From positions 82,213 through 146,212 of the forward strand of contig CAKREB010000009.1 in the NCBI GenBank assembly GCA_934317005.1: a stretch of 64,000 nucleotides of DNA, read 5' to 3'. The DNA is from an uncultured Lachnospiraceae bacterium. GTDB lineage: Bacteria > Bacillota > Clostridia > Lachnospirales > Lachnospiraceae. Below, piece by piece: positions 1-8,610 of this stretch. The translations under genes and the position numbers were made by a program. The number at the start of each line of letters is the position of its first letter. The first letter of the stretch is position 1. Under the pieces are notes generated by a model that was not told the DNA's origin, searched no databases, and saw nothing but the letters and a program-made list of their open reading frames with translations.

Positions 1-909
1 TCTCTGACGGATGCTGATACCGGCACGATAGATACAGGTTGTCAGACCGAGCTCTTTAAACTGACGGATCACTTCTTTTATCATGCGCTCCATACCCAGA
101 CGATAGCGGACGTTGACCGTCTTTTTCTTAGAAAGATCAATGTCGTACAGGGCAAAGCCACGGCGGTATCCGTCGGTGAAGGTAAATGCCATGTCATGAA
201 TCTCCTGATCAGACAGCGTATTTAGGTAGGCAGCAGTCTGCAGTTCATTGTCAGAAATATATTCACCAAAGTAATATAAATACCGTAGATCAGAAAGGTC
301 ACAGTTGCAGATGATATCCGTTGCAAAGGTGTAGGATGGATCAAAGGAATCGTGCAGGGAATCTGCTACCGTAACATCAGCATAATCAAAGAAGTAGTAG
401 TAGATCGCAGATCGTACTTCCTCATAGTCTGCATACTCCTGTTCCATAATATTGTAGACCTCGATAAAAAGCTCAAAACTTGTGGTCAGATAAAACAGTC
501 TGTCCTCAAAAGCGTACACAATATTGCTTCTAAGCTCTGTGTATAAGGTGCAGAGAATAGAACTAAATGTTTCACCGAGTCTGGTTCTTGCGTATGTCGG
601 ATTGGCAAAGCTGTGCTCATAGTTTGTATCGGTTACATCCTCGTAAAGCTTTGTGTTAAGCTTTTGCCAGTCTTCCAGTGAAGCATCGGCAAAAGCACCT
701 TCTATTTTTTGATGGTAAAAATCAGAAATATCGCATAAAAAAGCTGCTGTCGTATGAAAGAAAGCTCCAAAGTCAGTGCCGTGAAAGCGTGTAACAGCGC
801 AGTCAGGGGATGTAGTTTCCTTCTTTATGGATTGAACTCTTTCAACAGCAAGCGAAAAGCGTTCCTGATATTGCTCTTTTTCTTCTAAAATCTCGTCTAA
901 TAAATTCAA
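1..909 (-). CDS. Aminopeptidase-like protein, C-terminus cut by window edge
   Basis: An open frame of 303 codons runs from a TTG at 909 to the window edge without a stop. The start is set by a GGAGG site six bases upstream (plus-strand CCTCC near 916-920). The visible part is acidic and aromatic-rich, with no signal peptide or membrane segment. Its overall look, including a stretch 'TDGYRRGFALYDIDL' followed by 'VRYRLGMERMI', recalls clostridial proteins loosely labelled leucyl aminopeptidase / aminopeptidase T-like, but I cannot see metal ligands and the C-terminal part is missing. Family membership is therefore a weak inference; that a real gene is present is well supported by the ribosome site and the uninterrupted frame. 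Confidence 0.55.
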   Translation of the reverse strand, partial: MNLLDEILEEKEQYQERFSLAVERVQSIKKETTSPDCAVTRFHGTDFGAFFHTTAAFLCDISDFYHQKIEGAFADASLEDWQKLNTKLYEDVTDTNYEHSFANPTYARTRLGETFSSILCTLYTELRSNIVYAFEDRLFYLTTSFELFIEVYNIMEQEYADYEEVRSAIYYYFFDYADVTVADSLHDSFDPSYTFATDIICNCDLSDLRYLYYFGEYISDNELQTAAYLNTLSDQEIHDMAFTFTDGYRRGFALYDIDLSKKKTVNVRYRLGMERMIKEVIRQFKELGLTTCIYRAGISIRQR

Positions 910-954
910 GGGTATCCTCCATTTCTATTTTTATATTCTCTATAGGTTATTATA

Positions 955-1056
955 TCACAAATTCGCAAGCGCAACGCGCGGCAGATGCGAAGCAGCTGGA
1001 TTTTGGAGTTTTATTCGCAACGCAAGGGAGCTTGCTTACTTGCGCAGAATTTGTGA
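955..1056. repeat. Intergenic element bounded by imperfect inverted repeats
   Basis: TCACAAATTCGCAAG at 955-969 faces CTTGCGCAGAATTTGTGA at 1039-1056, an imperfect inverted repeat enclosing about 70 bases with further CGCAAG/CTTGCG words. It lies 18 bases downstream of the stop of the glycosyltransferase gene. Read on the minus strand it shares the ordered words AATTC, AGCAAGCT, TTGC and GAATAAA with a second element at 37583-37642, which also lies just behind a minus-strand stop codon. It may be a processing or termination structure, or a small dispersed repeat. The pairing is seen directly; the role is inferred. Confidence 0.5.
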
Positions 1057-1073
1057 ACGACAAAATCATATAA

Positions 1074-2234
1074 TTAGTTGATATATTTTTTAAGGATGGA
1101 AAACATCTGCCCTATGCGTATGGTATAATTATGCTCCTTTGTTACAAGCTTTAGTCCGTTTTGGGCAATTTTTGCACGGATCGTATCATGTGCCAGATAA
1201 AAGGCTGTCTTGTCTACAAGCTCTTCGTTATCTTCAAAAATATCTAATGTGCCTCCTGCCTGAAAAATGCCGTCAAACTCTGGCTGATAATTGGTCAGGG
1301 CAAATCCGCCACTTCCTAAGATATCCCAGACACGAAGCGGAATACCGGTTTTGATATTCGGAATTGTCATGTTAAGATTGATCTTACTGGCATGGAAGAT
1401 CTGTGGCATTTGCGTAAGATAATCGATCGGAGGGTGGACGTGAATAAGTGGAAGCTCATCGGTATTACTGTCGGTAAAAAGGTGTACTGTCGCATGAAGG
1501 GACAGGAGATTTAATATATGATGCCGTTCCAAAGAAGCAGTCTTAAAGCCGAGTACCGTACTGGAAAAGAGCGTGCGTGTGGTGGAAAAAGAGTCTTTAC
1601 TGCGCTTATAGTCCAGATGTTTTTCAAGCATCAGACAGATATCATCTGTAAGAAGCGGCTCTAAAAGATTGCCACCGGATACGAGAAGCTGCGCATTCAT
1701 GGCACCTTCAAGATAGCCGCAAAGGTAGGAGGGAAGTCTGTCTGCAATGCGGTCGTAGGCATTTTTTTCATAAAGACTGCCGACAAAGGATACCGGGTAA
1801 TCCGGCAAAAAGGCTTCGTTTTGCTGTGTGACAATACGATCTGTATTGACAGCGAGTGGCAGATGAAAGATCTGTGATACACCCATTGCGCGGAAGGTTT
1901 CATAGTTTGCCCGGTCAAAGGTAAAGCAGAATGTAGTAGGATAAAAGATGGATGTATGGTACATGGCAAGAAGAGGACTGTCGCAGTTCCAGCATACATA
2001 AGGCAGATTTTCTTCGTGGCATGCCGTGGCAAGTACCGGAAAAAAGTTGATGGAAAAAAGAAAATCGAAGGAATGGACAGAAAGATACGGTGTCAGCCTA
2101 TCCACATAAGAATCGTCCTCTTCGGGATTTTTTAGCGGAATGGTAAGCATGGTGACATCATGTCCCAATTTTTCAAAGGTAATACGAATATCATATAGAT
2201 TGTAAGCATTCCATTGATAAAATAGTATCTTCAA
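1074..2234 (-). CDS. CgeB-like glycosyltransferase (DUF3880 / Glyco_trans_1_2 type)
   Basis: 386 residues, cytoplasmic, no membrane segment. The N-terminus (MKILFYQWNAYNLYDI) opens with a Rossmann-like strand and fits the DUF3880 domain; the C-terminal third ('IPNIKTGIPLRVWDILGSGGFALTNY' region) matches the nucleotide-sugar-binding half of family 1-like transferases found in CgeB-type proteins. It probably moves a sugar onto a surface glycan or protein; donor and acceptor cannot be read. Translation starts at a TTG six bases after GGAGG. It follows rmlD by 57 bases on the same strand, so dTDP-rhamnose is a reasonable but unproven donor. Confidence 0.75.
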   Translation of the reverse strand: MKILFYQWNAYNLYDIRITFEKLGHDVTMLTIPLKNPEEDDSYVDRLTPYLSVHSFDFLFSINFFPVLATACHEENLPYVCWNCDSPLLAMYHTSIFYPTTFCFTFDRANYETFRAMGVSQIFHLPLAVNTDRIVTQQNEAFLPDYPVSFVGSLYEKNAYDRIADRLPSYLCGYLEGAMNAQLLVSGGNLLEPLLTDDICLMLEKHLDYKRSKDSFSTTRTLFSSTVLGFKTASLERHHILNLLSLHATVHLFTDSNTDELPLIHVHPPIDYLTQMPQIFHASKINLNMTIPNIKTGIPLRVWDILGSGGFALTNYQPEFDGIFQAGGTLDIFEDNEELVDKTAFYLAHDTIRAKIAQNGLKLVTKEHNYTIRIGQMFSILKKYIN

Positions 2235-2291
2235 TGTGTTCCTCCGATATCAGTCTGGTCGTATCCGTATGCAATGCAACGGAACAAAAAC

Positions 2292-3143
2292 CTAGTATCC
2301 AAGCTGTGTCATGTATTCTTTTAAGGCATCCTGCCACTCTTTCATGCGATAACTTCCCTGCGCATTGAGTTTCTTGTTTTCCAAAACGGAGTGTTTCGGG
2401 CGTTTTGCGACAGCTGCCGTATATTCTTCGGTTGTAACCGGTACTACATTGATGTCAATCTTTGCCATTTCGAAAATGGTTTTGGCAAAGATAAACCAGG
2501 AAGTAGAACCTTCGCAGGTGGCATGATAAATACCGTATTCTTTTGAATCAACGATGTGTAAGATCATGCGTGCCAGCTCTAAGGCAGAAGTAGGAGAACC
2601 AAACTGATCATTGACAACGGTGATCGTATCGTGTGTTTTAGCTAAGCGCAGCATGGTCTTTACGAAATTATTGCCATCACCGTAGAGCCAGGCTGTACGT
2701 GCAATGTAGTATTTGTCTGTTGCTTCGGCAACCGCTTTTTCACCGGCAAGCTTAGTAGAACCGTATACGCTTTGCGGGCATGGTGTATCAGATTCGATAT
2801 AAGGTCTGTCCGTATTACCGTCAAAGACATAATCGGTCGAAACCTGTACGATCACAGCATCGATCTCTTTGGCAGCAAGTGCGAGATTTTTGGGGCCGAT
2901 CGCATTGATCTGATAAGCATTGTCCTGATCTGTTTCACATTTATCTACAGCAGTATGTGCCGCGCAGTTGATGATCGTATCGGGCATATGTTCTTTTACA
3001 AAGGTTAAAACCTGATCGGTGTCACAGATATTTAATGTGTCTACATCGGTATTGATCACAGTGATGTCTGTCTGATCGGCTAAAAGACTGTTGAGTGCCC
3101 GTCCAAGCTGTCCGTTACAGCCGGTAATTAATACTTTTTTCAT
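2292..3143 (-). CDS. rmlD: dTDP-4-dehydrorhamnose reductase
   Basis: 283 residues, the usual length. An extended SDR-fold NAD(P)H enzyme: nucleotide-binding motif GCNGQLG at residues 8-14, a DYVFDG stretch, and the catalytic YGSTK (Tyr-x-x-x-Lys) near residue 128. It carries out the last step of dTDP-L-rhamnose synthesis, reducing dTDP-4-dehydro-L-rhamnose. It lies 20 bases downstream of rmlC on the same strand and upstream of a glycosyltransferase, so the three form a likely transcription unit for rhamnose-containing surface polysaccharide. rmlA and rmlB are not in the window. Confidence 0.95.
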   Translation of the reverse strand: MKKVLITGCNGQLGRALNSLLADQTDITVINTDVDTLNICDTDQVLTFVKEHMPDTIINCAAHTAVDKCETDQDNAYQINAIGPKNLALAAKEIDAVIVQVSTDYVFDGNTDRPYIESDTPCPQSVYGSTKLAGEKAVAEATDKYYIARTAWLYGDGNNFVKTMLRLAKTHDTITVVNDQFGSPTSALELARMILHIVDSKEYGIYHATCEGSTSWFIFAKTIFEMAKIDINVVPVTTEEYTAAVAKRPKHSVLENKKLNAQGSYRMKEWQDALKEYMTQLGY

Positions 3144-3163
3144 AGTGCTCTTCTCCTCTTACT

Positions 3164-3733
3164 CTAATGTTTGACTGTCAAAGCAATCTCTTCTGAGAAA
3201 GCAGGGTATTTGGTATCTTTTTCTGCCAGAAGAGGAGTTTCGCCCTCTGGAACAGGCCATTCTACATGGATAGTCTTATCATTCCATAAAATTCCGGCTT
3301 CGGAAGAAGGATCATAGAAGTCTGTACATTTGTAACTAAACTCAGCAGTATCGGATAAGACATAGAAGCCATGTGCAAATCCTTCCGGAATATAAAACAT
3401 ATTTTTCTTCTCGCCGCTTAAGGTGACACCAAACCATTTTCCAAAGGTCTTAGAGCCCTTTCGGATATCAACGGCAACATCAAATACCTCGCCGCTTGTT
3501 ACACGGACAAGCTTTCCCTGTGTATGCTCTTTTTGAAAATGAAGCCCACGCAGAACTCCTTTGGTAGAACTTGACTGGTTATCCTGTACAAAGACCATAT
3601 CCAGTCCGGCTTCCTTAAAATCGTTGTAGTTATAGGTTTCCATAAAGTAGCCGCGGGCATCTCCAAACACCTTTGGCTGGATAAGATAAAGTCCCTCGAT
3701 ATCATTACATTTTTCAAAAGTAAAATTTCCCAT
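3164..3733 (-). CDS. rmlC: dTDP-4-dehydrorhamnose 3,5-epimerase
   Basis: 189 residues, a typical RmlC cupin. Visible family signatures are 'RGYFMETYN', 'QDNQSSSTKGVLRGLHFQ' with the catalytic His in GLHFQ near residue 66, and the 'FSYKCTDFYDP' region carrying the catalytic Tyr. It epimerises dTDP-4-dehydro-6-deoxyglucose at C3 and C5, the step before RmlD. It is the first gene of the rmlC-rmlD-glycosyltransferase unit. A terminator behind the merR-type gene (3769-3827) separates it from that regulator, so it probably has its own promoter in the AT-rich stretch just upstream. Confidence 0.95.
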   Translation of the reverse strand: MGNFTFEKCNDIEGLYLIQPKVFGDARGYFMETYNYNDFKEAGLDMVFVQDNQSSSTKGVLRGLHFQKEHTQGKLVRVTSGEVFDVAVDIRKGSKTFGKWFGVTLSGEKKNMFYIPEGFAHGFYVLSDTAEFSYKCTDFYDPSSEAGILWNDKTIHVEWPVPEGETPLLAEKDTKYPAFSEEIALTVKH

Positions 3734-3768
3734 GATAATGTACCCTTTCTTAATAAGAATCGTATAAA

Positions 3769-3827
3769 AATATATAAAAATGCCATAGAGCAGGCTATTC
3801 TGACTGGAATAAACATGCTATATGGCA
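3769..3827 (-). terminator. Rho-independent terminator of the MerR-type gene
   Basis: On the minus strand TGCCATATAGCATGTTTATTC pairs imperfectly with the complement of TGCCATAGAGCAGGCTATTC (plus 3781-3827), and the stem is followed by a T-rich tract TTTTTATATATTTTTA. It sits 8 bases past the stop of the MerR-type gene and upstream of rmlC. Confidence 0.75.
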
Positions 3828-3835
3828 TTGTAGCA

Positions 3836-4576
3836 TTATTGATTTGACTTAGCAAATAATTTTTTCCTCTGGTTTTTCGGCTTATCCTTATGACGCGATG
3901 AAAACTTGGCAACGCCATCTTCACAGCATGCAGCGCTCTCTGAAAGTTCGGGCTTTACTTCGGCAAGGATCTGGTTAAGAAGCTTGATCTGCTTTTGCTG
4001 CAGATCTTCCTTTTGACGTGTCAGATAATCCATTTCCTTTAGAAGCTTTGTCGTGATCTTTTCGCAAATGCGCTCTTCTGATTCGCGATCCATTTCAGCG
4101 ACCGTTGCGCGTATCATTTTACGCATCATTGCTTCAAAGTGCCTGAGCTTATTTTCAGTACTCATTTCGGTATTTATGTCAGTATTCATAGAAGCGTCTG
4201 TGTGCAGTTGTGACACGATCGTGTTCTGTTTTGGGCGCAGTGGCATGATCTGTGCCATGTGCTGTGATGAGGCGTGGCTTGCTTCCTCCATCACCTGCTG
4301 GTTTAACTCTTCACGCAGCCGGTAAAGCTTCTGGGTTTCCATATGACACACCGTAAAGATGTCAGGCAGGATCAGTTTGATCGCTTTTAGCTGGAAACCG
4401 TGATCTTTCAGATCCTTGATGTTTTGCAGCAGGTTAATGTCCTCAGTAGTATAGAGCCTGTGCCCCTGCGCATTGCGCTCAATATGCAGACCGAGCTCTA
4501 CCTCCCAGTAGCGGAGAGCATGTGTTTCAACTTCGAGTTGCTTTGCAGCGTCCGATATACTATATTTCTTTTCCAT
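3836..4576 (-). CDS. MerR-family transcriptional regulator with coiled-coil C-terminus
   Basis: 246 residues. Residues 4-70 form a MerR winged helix-turn-helix: 'YSISDAAKQLEVETHALRYWE' is the recognition region, followed by the wing 'AQGHRLYTTEDINLLQNIKDLKD'. The rest is charged and helical ('MDYLTRQKEDLQQKQIKLLNQI'), probably a dimerising coiled coil, with a basic tail (KDKPKNQRKKLF). No metal-binding Cys cluster and no recognisable effector domain is present. It resembles Firmicutes MerR-like proteins with DUF3967-type tails whose targets are unknown. Its neighbours, rmlC downstream and a membrane protein upstream, suggest but do not prove an envelope role. Confidence 0.85.
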   Translation of the reverse strand: MEKKYSISDAAKQLEVETHALRYWEVELGLHIERNAQGHRLYTTEDINLLQNIKDLKDHGFQLKAIKLILPDIFTVCHMETQKLYRLREELNQQVMEEASHASSQHMAQIMPLRPKQNTIVSQLHTDASMNTDINTEMSTENKLRHFEAMMRKMIRATVAEMDRESEERICEKITTKLLKEMDYLTRQKEDLQQKQIKLLNQILAEVKPELSESAACCEDGVAKFSSRHKDKPKNQRKKLFAKSNQ

Positions 4577-4634
4577 ATTTGTCTACCCTTTCTTCGTTTT
4601 ATAGGAAATTGCTTGTACGGTAGTGGTACACTTT

Positions 4635-5474
4635 TTAAAGGTACTCTTTCATAATCTCTTCCACCAGACGGAATTTCTCATTGGTAGCGGCAGCCTGAAG
4701 CTTCTCTTGTTTTTTGTTGATCTCATCTGTGATTTTTGATTCTTCTAATAAAGAGTCAATCAGTTCCTGCATGTCCGGAGAGATAGAACCAGATTGGTTT
4801 TTCTCTTCATCAAAGATGCTATGCAGGGAAATATCTGCATCTTTGTCTGGTTTTGGAACCTTCCCTGTAGTCGTTCCCTGCTGTAGGGAAGGCTCTGCTT
4901 CCGTGTCAGAATCAAAATAAGCCTGCTCATAGGCTTGTCTTTCTTCGGGGTGCAGATATTGGTTTTCAAATTTTGCCTGTAAGGTATTTTCAAAATAGTT
5001 TAAAAGCTGCAAATGCAGCAGGGCACGCTTGTGGCGGACCTGAAAAATAAATTCTCCAACCCCTAAAAAGATTAGAAAAAAAGCAAGAGTCATTGAGTGA
5101 ATCCAGATAAAACGGGTTGGAAGTTCATAATAAATACCACAGATCACACTAAGCAGTGTAGAGGATGTCACAAGCAGTCCACAGAAAATATCCGTATTTT
5201 CCAAAGTCTGTAAAGGGATTCCGAGAAACCGGTACTGCGCCATGTAATGGTTGATAAAACAGTCCGGGTTGTGGATGGGAATCTGAAGTCTGTAGCAGGA
5301 TTCGTATTTTGTGTACATGGTACGAAACCATTTGTTTTTTGTAGTCTGAACCTGCTCGGAATCCCGCAGCAGAATCTGATAGATGATCGCACAGATGCAT
5401 TTTAGCAGGATGGCGATCGCAGTGACAGCAGTCATCATAAAAAGTAAATTGTAATTTTGTAAAAATTGTTTCAA
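4635..5474 (-). CDS. Uncharacterised membrane protein with acidic cytosolic tail
   Basis: 279 residues from a TTG at 5474 placed eight bases after GGAGG; an ATG at 5531 in the same frame would add 19 residues but has no ribosome site. Three hydrophobic segments are visible (about residues 10-35, 92-114 and 121-146), followed by an approximately 130-residue acidic, charged tail ending in 'LVEEIMKEYL'. I do not recognise the family. Genes on both sides are on the same strand for merR and divergent for the rhomboid gene. Function is unknown; an anchored protein with a cytoplasmic interaction domain is the simplest reading. Confidence 0.75.
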   Translation of the reverse strand: MKQFLQNYNLLFMMTAVTAIAILLKCICAIIYQILLRDSEQVQTTKNKWFRTMYTKYESCYRLQIPIHNPDCFINHYMAQYRFLGIPLQTLENTDIFCGLLVTSSTLLSVICGIYYELPTRFIWIHSMTLAFFLIFLGVGEFIFQVRHKRALLHLQLLNYFENTLQAKFENQYLHPEERQAYEQAYFDSDTEAEPSLQQGTTTGKVPKPDKDADISLHSIFDEEKNQSGSISPDMQELIDSLLEESKITDEINKKQEKLQAAATNEKFRLVEEIMKEYL

Positions 5475-5728
5475 AGTAGTTTCCTCCCTATTACTTTTTG
5501 GCGTTAGGTAACGTAACGTTGACAAGTTCATGATAGTATCGGAGAGGGGGAAACGTAAAGAAGGTATCGAATGTCATAATTAGTTCTTCTTCGACAAAAA
5601 AGGGGAATTTCGGAGTGAAGGTGTAGATAAATCTGTCGTTCTTTGTTATAGTAGAGAAGATACGTTATTGTATGAAAGCATATATCTGACAGAGGCGATT
5701 AAGCTTGAAAAGACAGGGAGGAAGGCAG

Positions 5729-6862
5729 ATGTATCAACAGATAGAACAGATATTATGGCGTTACGGATATGAAAGCATTTCTATCAATGCAGCTGACATT
5801 TATCTGGCATTTCGACAGGATAGAGAAGAAGGCTATGCTGTTGTGACGTTAGATGAAACACAGGGAAATTACCTGTCTGCAGAGCAGTTTTATCATATTT
5901 CCGAACAGATCCGTGATTTTTTGCGTGGCAGAGGCTGCAGACACTGTCAGTTTTTGTATCTTCTGGTTAGCGAAAACGATAGCAGTGCCAGAAGATTGTT
6001 TCAGCATTATGAGTGTTTTTGGCGGATCGTACCGCATAAAGGGCAGGTTATGGTATTTGAAAATACAGCGGAGGCATTTCTGGTACTGCGGCGTCCGCTT
6101 GAAGATCTGTTTGAACAGACGCAGCAGGAGCAGACAGCTTATCCGGGGTATGGCAAAGGTCAGACAGCATGGCAGGATACCGCGCAAAGTCAGCCTTTTG
6201 GGGCATATGACAATCATAGCGGCAGCAGGAAGGAACGGATAAAGCGTTTGATACGGGAAAAGAGGATTCCATGGTGCAACGCGTTGATCATTCTGATCAA
6301 TGTCTGTGTGTTCTTTTATACGGATTTTTTTGGTGTGTTTACCGGAAATGATCTGCTTGATGTAGGGGCACTTGGTTGGTATGAGGTTTTGAAGCAGGGA
6401 GAATGGTATCGGCTGTTTACCTGTATGTTTCTTCACAACGGAATAGAGCATATCTTTAACAACATGCTTGTGCTTGCCTTTATCGGTTCGAGTGTGGAAC
6501 TTGAGATTGGAAGCAGACGCTATGGAGTTTTATATATTGGTTCCGGGATTCTTGCAGGCTGCACGTCAATGGTTTATAATATGCTACGGAATGACATGGT
6601 TGTTTCCGTAGGTGCCTCCGGAGCAATATTTGGTACGGTAGGTGCGATGCTTTGTCTGGTTCTTTTCCAGAAAGGAAGAAGGGCAGGATACAGTGTGCGT
6701 CAGATTGCATGGATGGCATTTTTGAGCCTGTACGGAGGTTTTACCAGTCAGGGAGTTGACAATGCAGCTCATATTGGTGGATTTATAGGAGGTTTTCTGA
6801 TCGCATTGTTATTGACGCTTCGCTGGGACTCAGTGGGAAAGCACGACAGACAGCGCTTTTGA
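5729..6862 (+). CDS. Rhomboid-family intramembrane serine protease
   Basis: 377 residues from an ATG at 5729 with GGGAGG seven bases upstream; an in-frame TTG at 5705 lies before that site and is less likely. Residues 1-180 form a soluble N-terminal region without recognised motifs. The membrane domain begins with 'NALIILINVCVFFYTDF' and contains the rhomboid signatures: 'HNGIEHIFNNMLVL' (oxyanion His/Asn), 'GASGAIFG' with the catalytic Ser, and 'NAAHIGGFIGGF' with the catalytic His. It would cleave transmembrane substrates within the bilayer; the substrate is not known. The next gene follows 48 bases later. Confidence 0.93.
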   Translation: MYQQIEQILWRYGYESISINAADIYLAFRQDREEGYAVVTLDETQGNYLSAEQFYHISEQIRDFLRGRGCRHCQFLYLLVSENDSSARRLFQHYECFWRIVPHKGQVMVFENTAEAFLVLRRPLEDLFEQTQQEQTAYPGYGKGQTAWQDTAQSQPFGAYDNHSGSRKERIKRLIREKRIPWCNALIILINVCVFFYTDFFGVFTGNDLLDVGALGWYEVLKQGEWYRLFTCMFLHNGIEHIFNNMLVLAFIGSSVELEIGSRRYGVLYIGSGILAGCTSMVYNMLRNDMVVSVGASGAIFGTVGAMLCLVLFQKGRRAGYSVRQIAWMAFLSLYGGFTSQGVDNAAHIGGFIGGFLIALLLTLRWDSVGKHDRQRF

Positions 6863-6910
6863 GGCTGCATGGGAAAGCAACAGATTAAATTGAGAAATGG
6901 AGATTGATGG

Positions 6911-7924
6911 ATGAAGGTTAATATCTATTATGGCGGACGTGGTCTGATCGACGATCCAACGATATTTGTCATGAATAAGATCATGAAGGTATTAGATGAA
7001 CTGAACATAAAAGTAAAAAAGTACAATTTATATGAAGATAAACGTGGTATTTCCGTGCTTCCTAAGACATTAAAGGAGGCAGATGCCGTGATCTTAGCGG
7101 CTTCGGTGGAATGGATGGGAATCGGTGGACTGCTTTGGCAGTTTCTGGATGCATGCTGGCTGTATGGGGATAAGGAAAAGATACAATCTCTTTATATGAT
7201 GCCGGTTGTGTTAGCTGCCACGTATGGCGAGAAGGATGCGCAGTTTACGATGGTAAAGGCATGGGAAATGCTTGGTGGAATCCCGTGCGATGGTATCTGT
7301 GCGTATGTGGATGATGCCGTTACCTTTGAAACGGGCACGGAATATTCTTATCTGATCGAAAAAAAGACAGAAAACTTTTATCGTACCTTTTCTAAGAAGC
7401 TCAGTTCATTTCCATCCAGCAGTATGGCTGTCCGGGAAAATGTACTGCAACCTAAGGCAATCCGACTGACTCCGCAGGAAAGTGAGCAGCTTTCCATGTA
7501 TGTTTCGAACGATTCTTATGTCAAACAGCAGAAGGAAGATATTCAGGAACTGACACAGATGTTTAAGCAGATGATGGGAGATAGCGAAGAGGGAGCAAAG
7601 GTCTTAGAAAAACAGGAGCCTTATCTGGAAGAATTTCAGAAAGCGTTTTCTCCGATTCCGGATATCGCACTGACTTTTTCGTGGGAGATCAAAGAGTTTG
7701 ACAGGAAGCTGATCTTAGAGATTGATAATGGCAGCTTAAAAAGTTATTATGGAAACAGGGACTCGGTAGACGTCGCAATCAAGTCGGAAAAGAGAGTTCT
7801 GGAAAATATTATATACGGAGAAACACCTTTGCAGACAGCTTTCATGACAGGAGAGCTGACAGCGAAAGGAAATTTTAAAGTGCTTCATACGTTTGACACG
7901 TTGTTCCGCTTTGGAAAGCACTGA
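6911..7924 (+). CDS. Flavodoxin-like / SCP2 sterol-carrier-like fusion protein
   Basis: 337 residues. The N-terminal 170 residues look like an NADPH-dependent FMN reductase or flavodoxin fold: 'MKVNIYYGGRGLIDDPT' at the start, 'EADAVILAASVEWMGIGGLLWQFLDAC' as the flavin-loop region and 'PVVLAATYGEKDAQ'. A helical linker follows, and the last 100 residues ('ALTFSWEIKEFDRKLILEIDNG' to the end) resemble an SCP2 domain with a hydrophobic ligand cavity. It may be a flavoprotein that acts on or senses a hydrophobic ligand; this is inference. It sits between the rhomboid and HIT genes, with no clear operon partner. Confidence 0.65.
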   Translation: MKVNIYYGGRGLIDDPTIFVMNKIMKVLDELNIKVKKYNLYEDKRGISVLPKTLKEADAVILAASVEWMGIGGLLWQFLDACWLYGDKEKIQSLYMMPVVLAATYGEKDAQFTMVKAWEMLGGIPCDGICAYVDDAVTFETGTEYSYLIEKKTENFYRTFSKKLSSFPSSSMAVRENVLQPKAIRLTPQESEQLSMYVSNDSYVKQQKEDIQELTQMFKQMMGDSEEGAKVLEKQEPYLEEFQKAFSPIPDIALTFSWEIKEFDRKLILEIDNGSLKSYYGNRDSVDVAIKSEKRVLENIIYGETPLQTAFMTGELTAKGNFKVLHTFDTLFRFGKH

Positions 7925-7988
7925 TACGCGTTGCATCAGAGGCCTGATCTTTGATGTACCGGTTATGGAAAACAGATTATGGTAGGAT

Positions 7989-8024
7989 GCACTGCCACCA
8001 GAATCTAAGTAAATCAGGCAGTGC
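7989..8024 (+). promoter_or_regulatory. Leader stem-loop before the HIT gene
   Basis: GCACTGCC at 7989-7996 and GGCAGTGC at 8017-8024 form a perfect 8-base stem with a 20-base loop. It ends about seven bases before the ribosome site GAGG of the HIT gene. There is no T-tract, so it is not a terminator; RNA stability or translational control is possible. Confidence 0.4.
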
Positions 8025-8041
8025 GAAAGTGAGGTAAAAGG

Positions 8042-8470
8042 ATGAATAAAGTAGTAGATGATGAATGTATTTTCTGTAAATTAGCTGGTGGCGATATTCC
8101 AACCAATGCTATTTATGAAGATGAAGATTTTAAGGTGATCATGGATGCCAGTCCTGCATCAAAGGGACATTGCATTATTCTGCCAAAAACACATGCAAAA
8201 GATCTGATGGAACTTCCAGAGGAATATTGCAGTAAGATTATGTTAGTTGCCAAAAAGTGCAGCAGCGTATTGATGAAGGTGTTACATTGTGACGGTATCA
8301 ATGTGCTGCAGAACAATGGTGAGGCGGCAGGACAGACTGTTTTTCACCTGCATGTACATCTGATCCCACGCTATGCAGATGACACGGTTCAGATCACGTG
8401 GAAAGAGCATGCAGATGAGATGGATCTCAAGGCTTTGGCAGATGAGATCAAAAAAGGTTTTGAAGATTAA
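8042..8470 (+). CDS. HIT-family nucleotide hydrolase/transferase (HinT-like)
   Basis: 142 residues, standard size. 'CIFCKLAGGDIPTNAIYEDEDF' is the usual HIT N-terminus with a CxxC pair, and the active-site triad lies in 'VFHLHVHLIPRY' (His-x-His-x-His) near residue 100. HIT proteins hydrolyse AMP-linked phosphoramidates or dinucleoside polyphosphates; the exact substrate cannot be told from sequence. The start follows GAGGTAAAAGG. A stem-loop precedes the ribosome site. Confidence 0.93.
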   Translation: MNKVVDDECIFCKLAGGDIPTNAIYEDEDFKVIMDASPASKGHCIILPKTHAKDLMELPEEYCSKIMLVAKKCSSVLMKVLHCDGINVLQNNGEAAGQTVFHLHVHLIPRYADDTVQITWKEHADEMDLKALADEIKKGFED

Positions 8471-8512
8471 AAGCAGTGTGCAGAAGATATTGTATGTCTT
8501 GGCAGCTGTTAT

Positions 8513-8541
8513 TTGATTTTATGGGGATTGTCGGGTATAAT
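8513..8541 (+). promoter_or_regulatory. Sigma-A promoter for the ABC importer genes
   Basis: TTGATT at 8513-8518, a 17-base spacer, and a perfect TATAAT at 8536-8541. It lies 70 bases before the permease start, leaving a leader of about 60 bases with no T-box or other riboswitch that I can recognise. Confidence 0.75.
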
Positions 8542-8610
8542 AGAAAGGTCGTTGTGACGGAAAAAAGGTGTTAGCTTTTTGGAAGAAAAAGCAGACAGAA
8601 GGAGGAAGGA

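Noticed and set aside
5519..5524. TTGACA as a promoter for the rhomboid gene
   Set aside because: No -10 element lies 16-18 bases downstream.
5849..6451. Minus-strand frame of 200 codons opposite the rhomboid gene
   Set aside because: Antisense shadow without ribosome site; the plus-strand gene has full rhomboid motifs.
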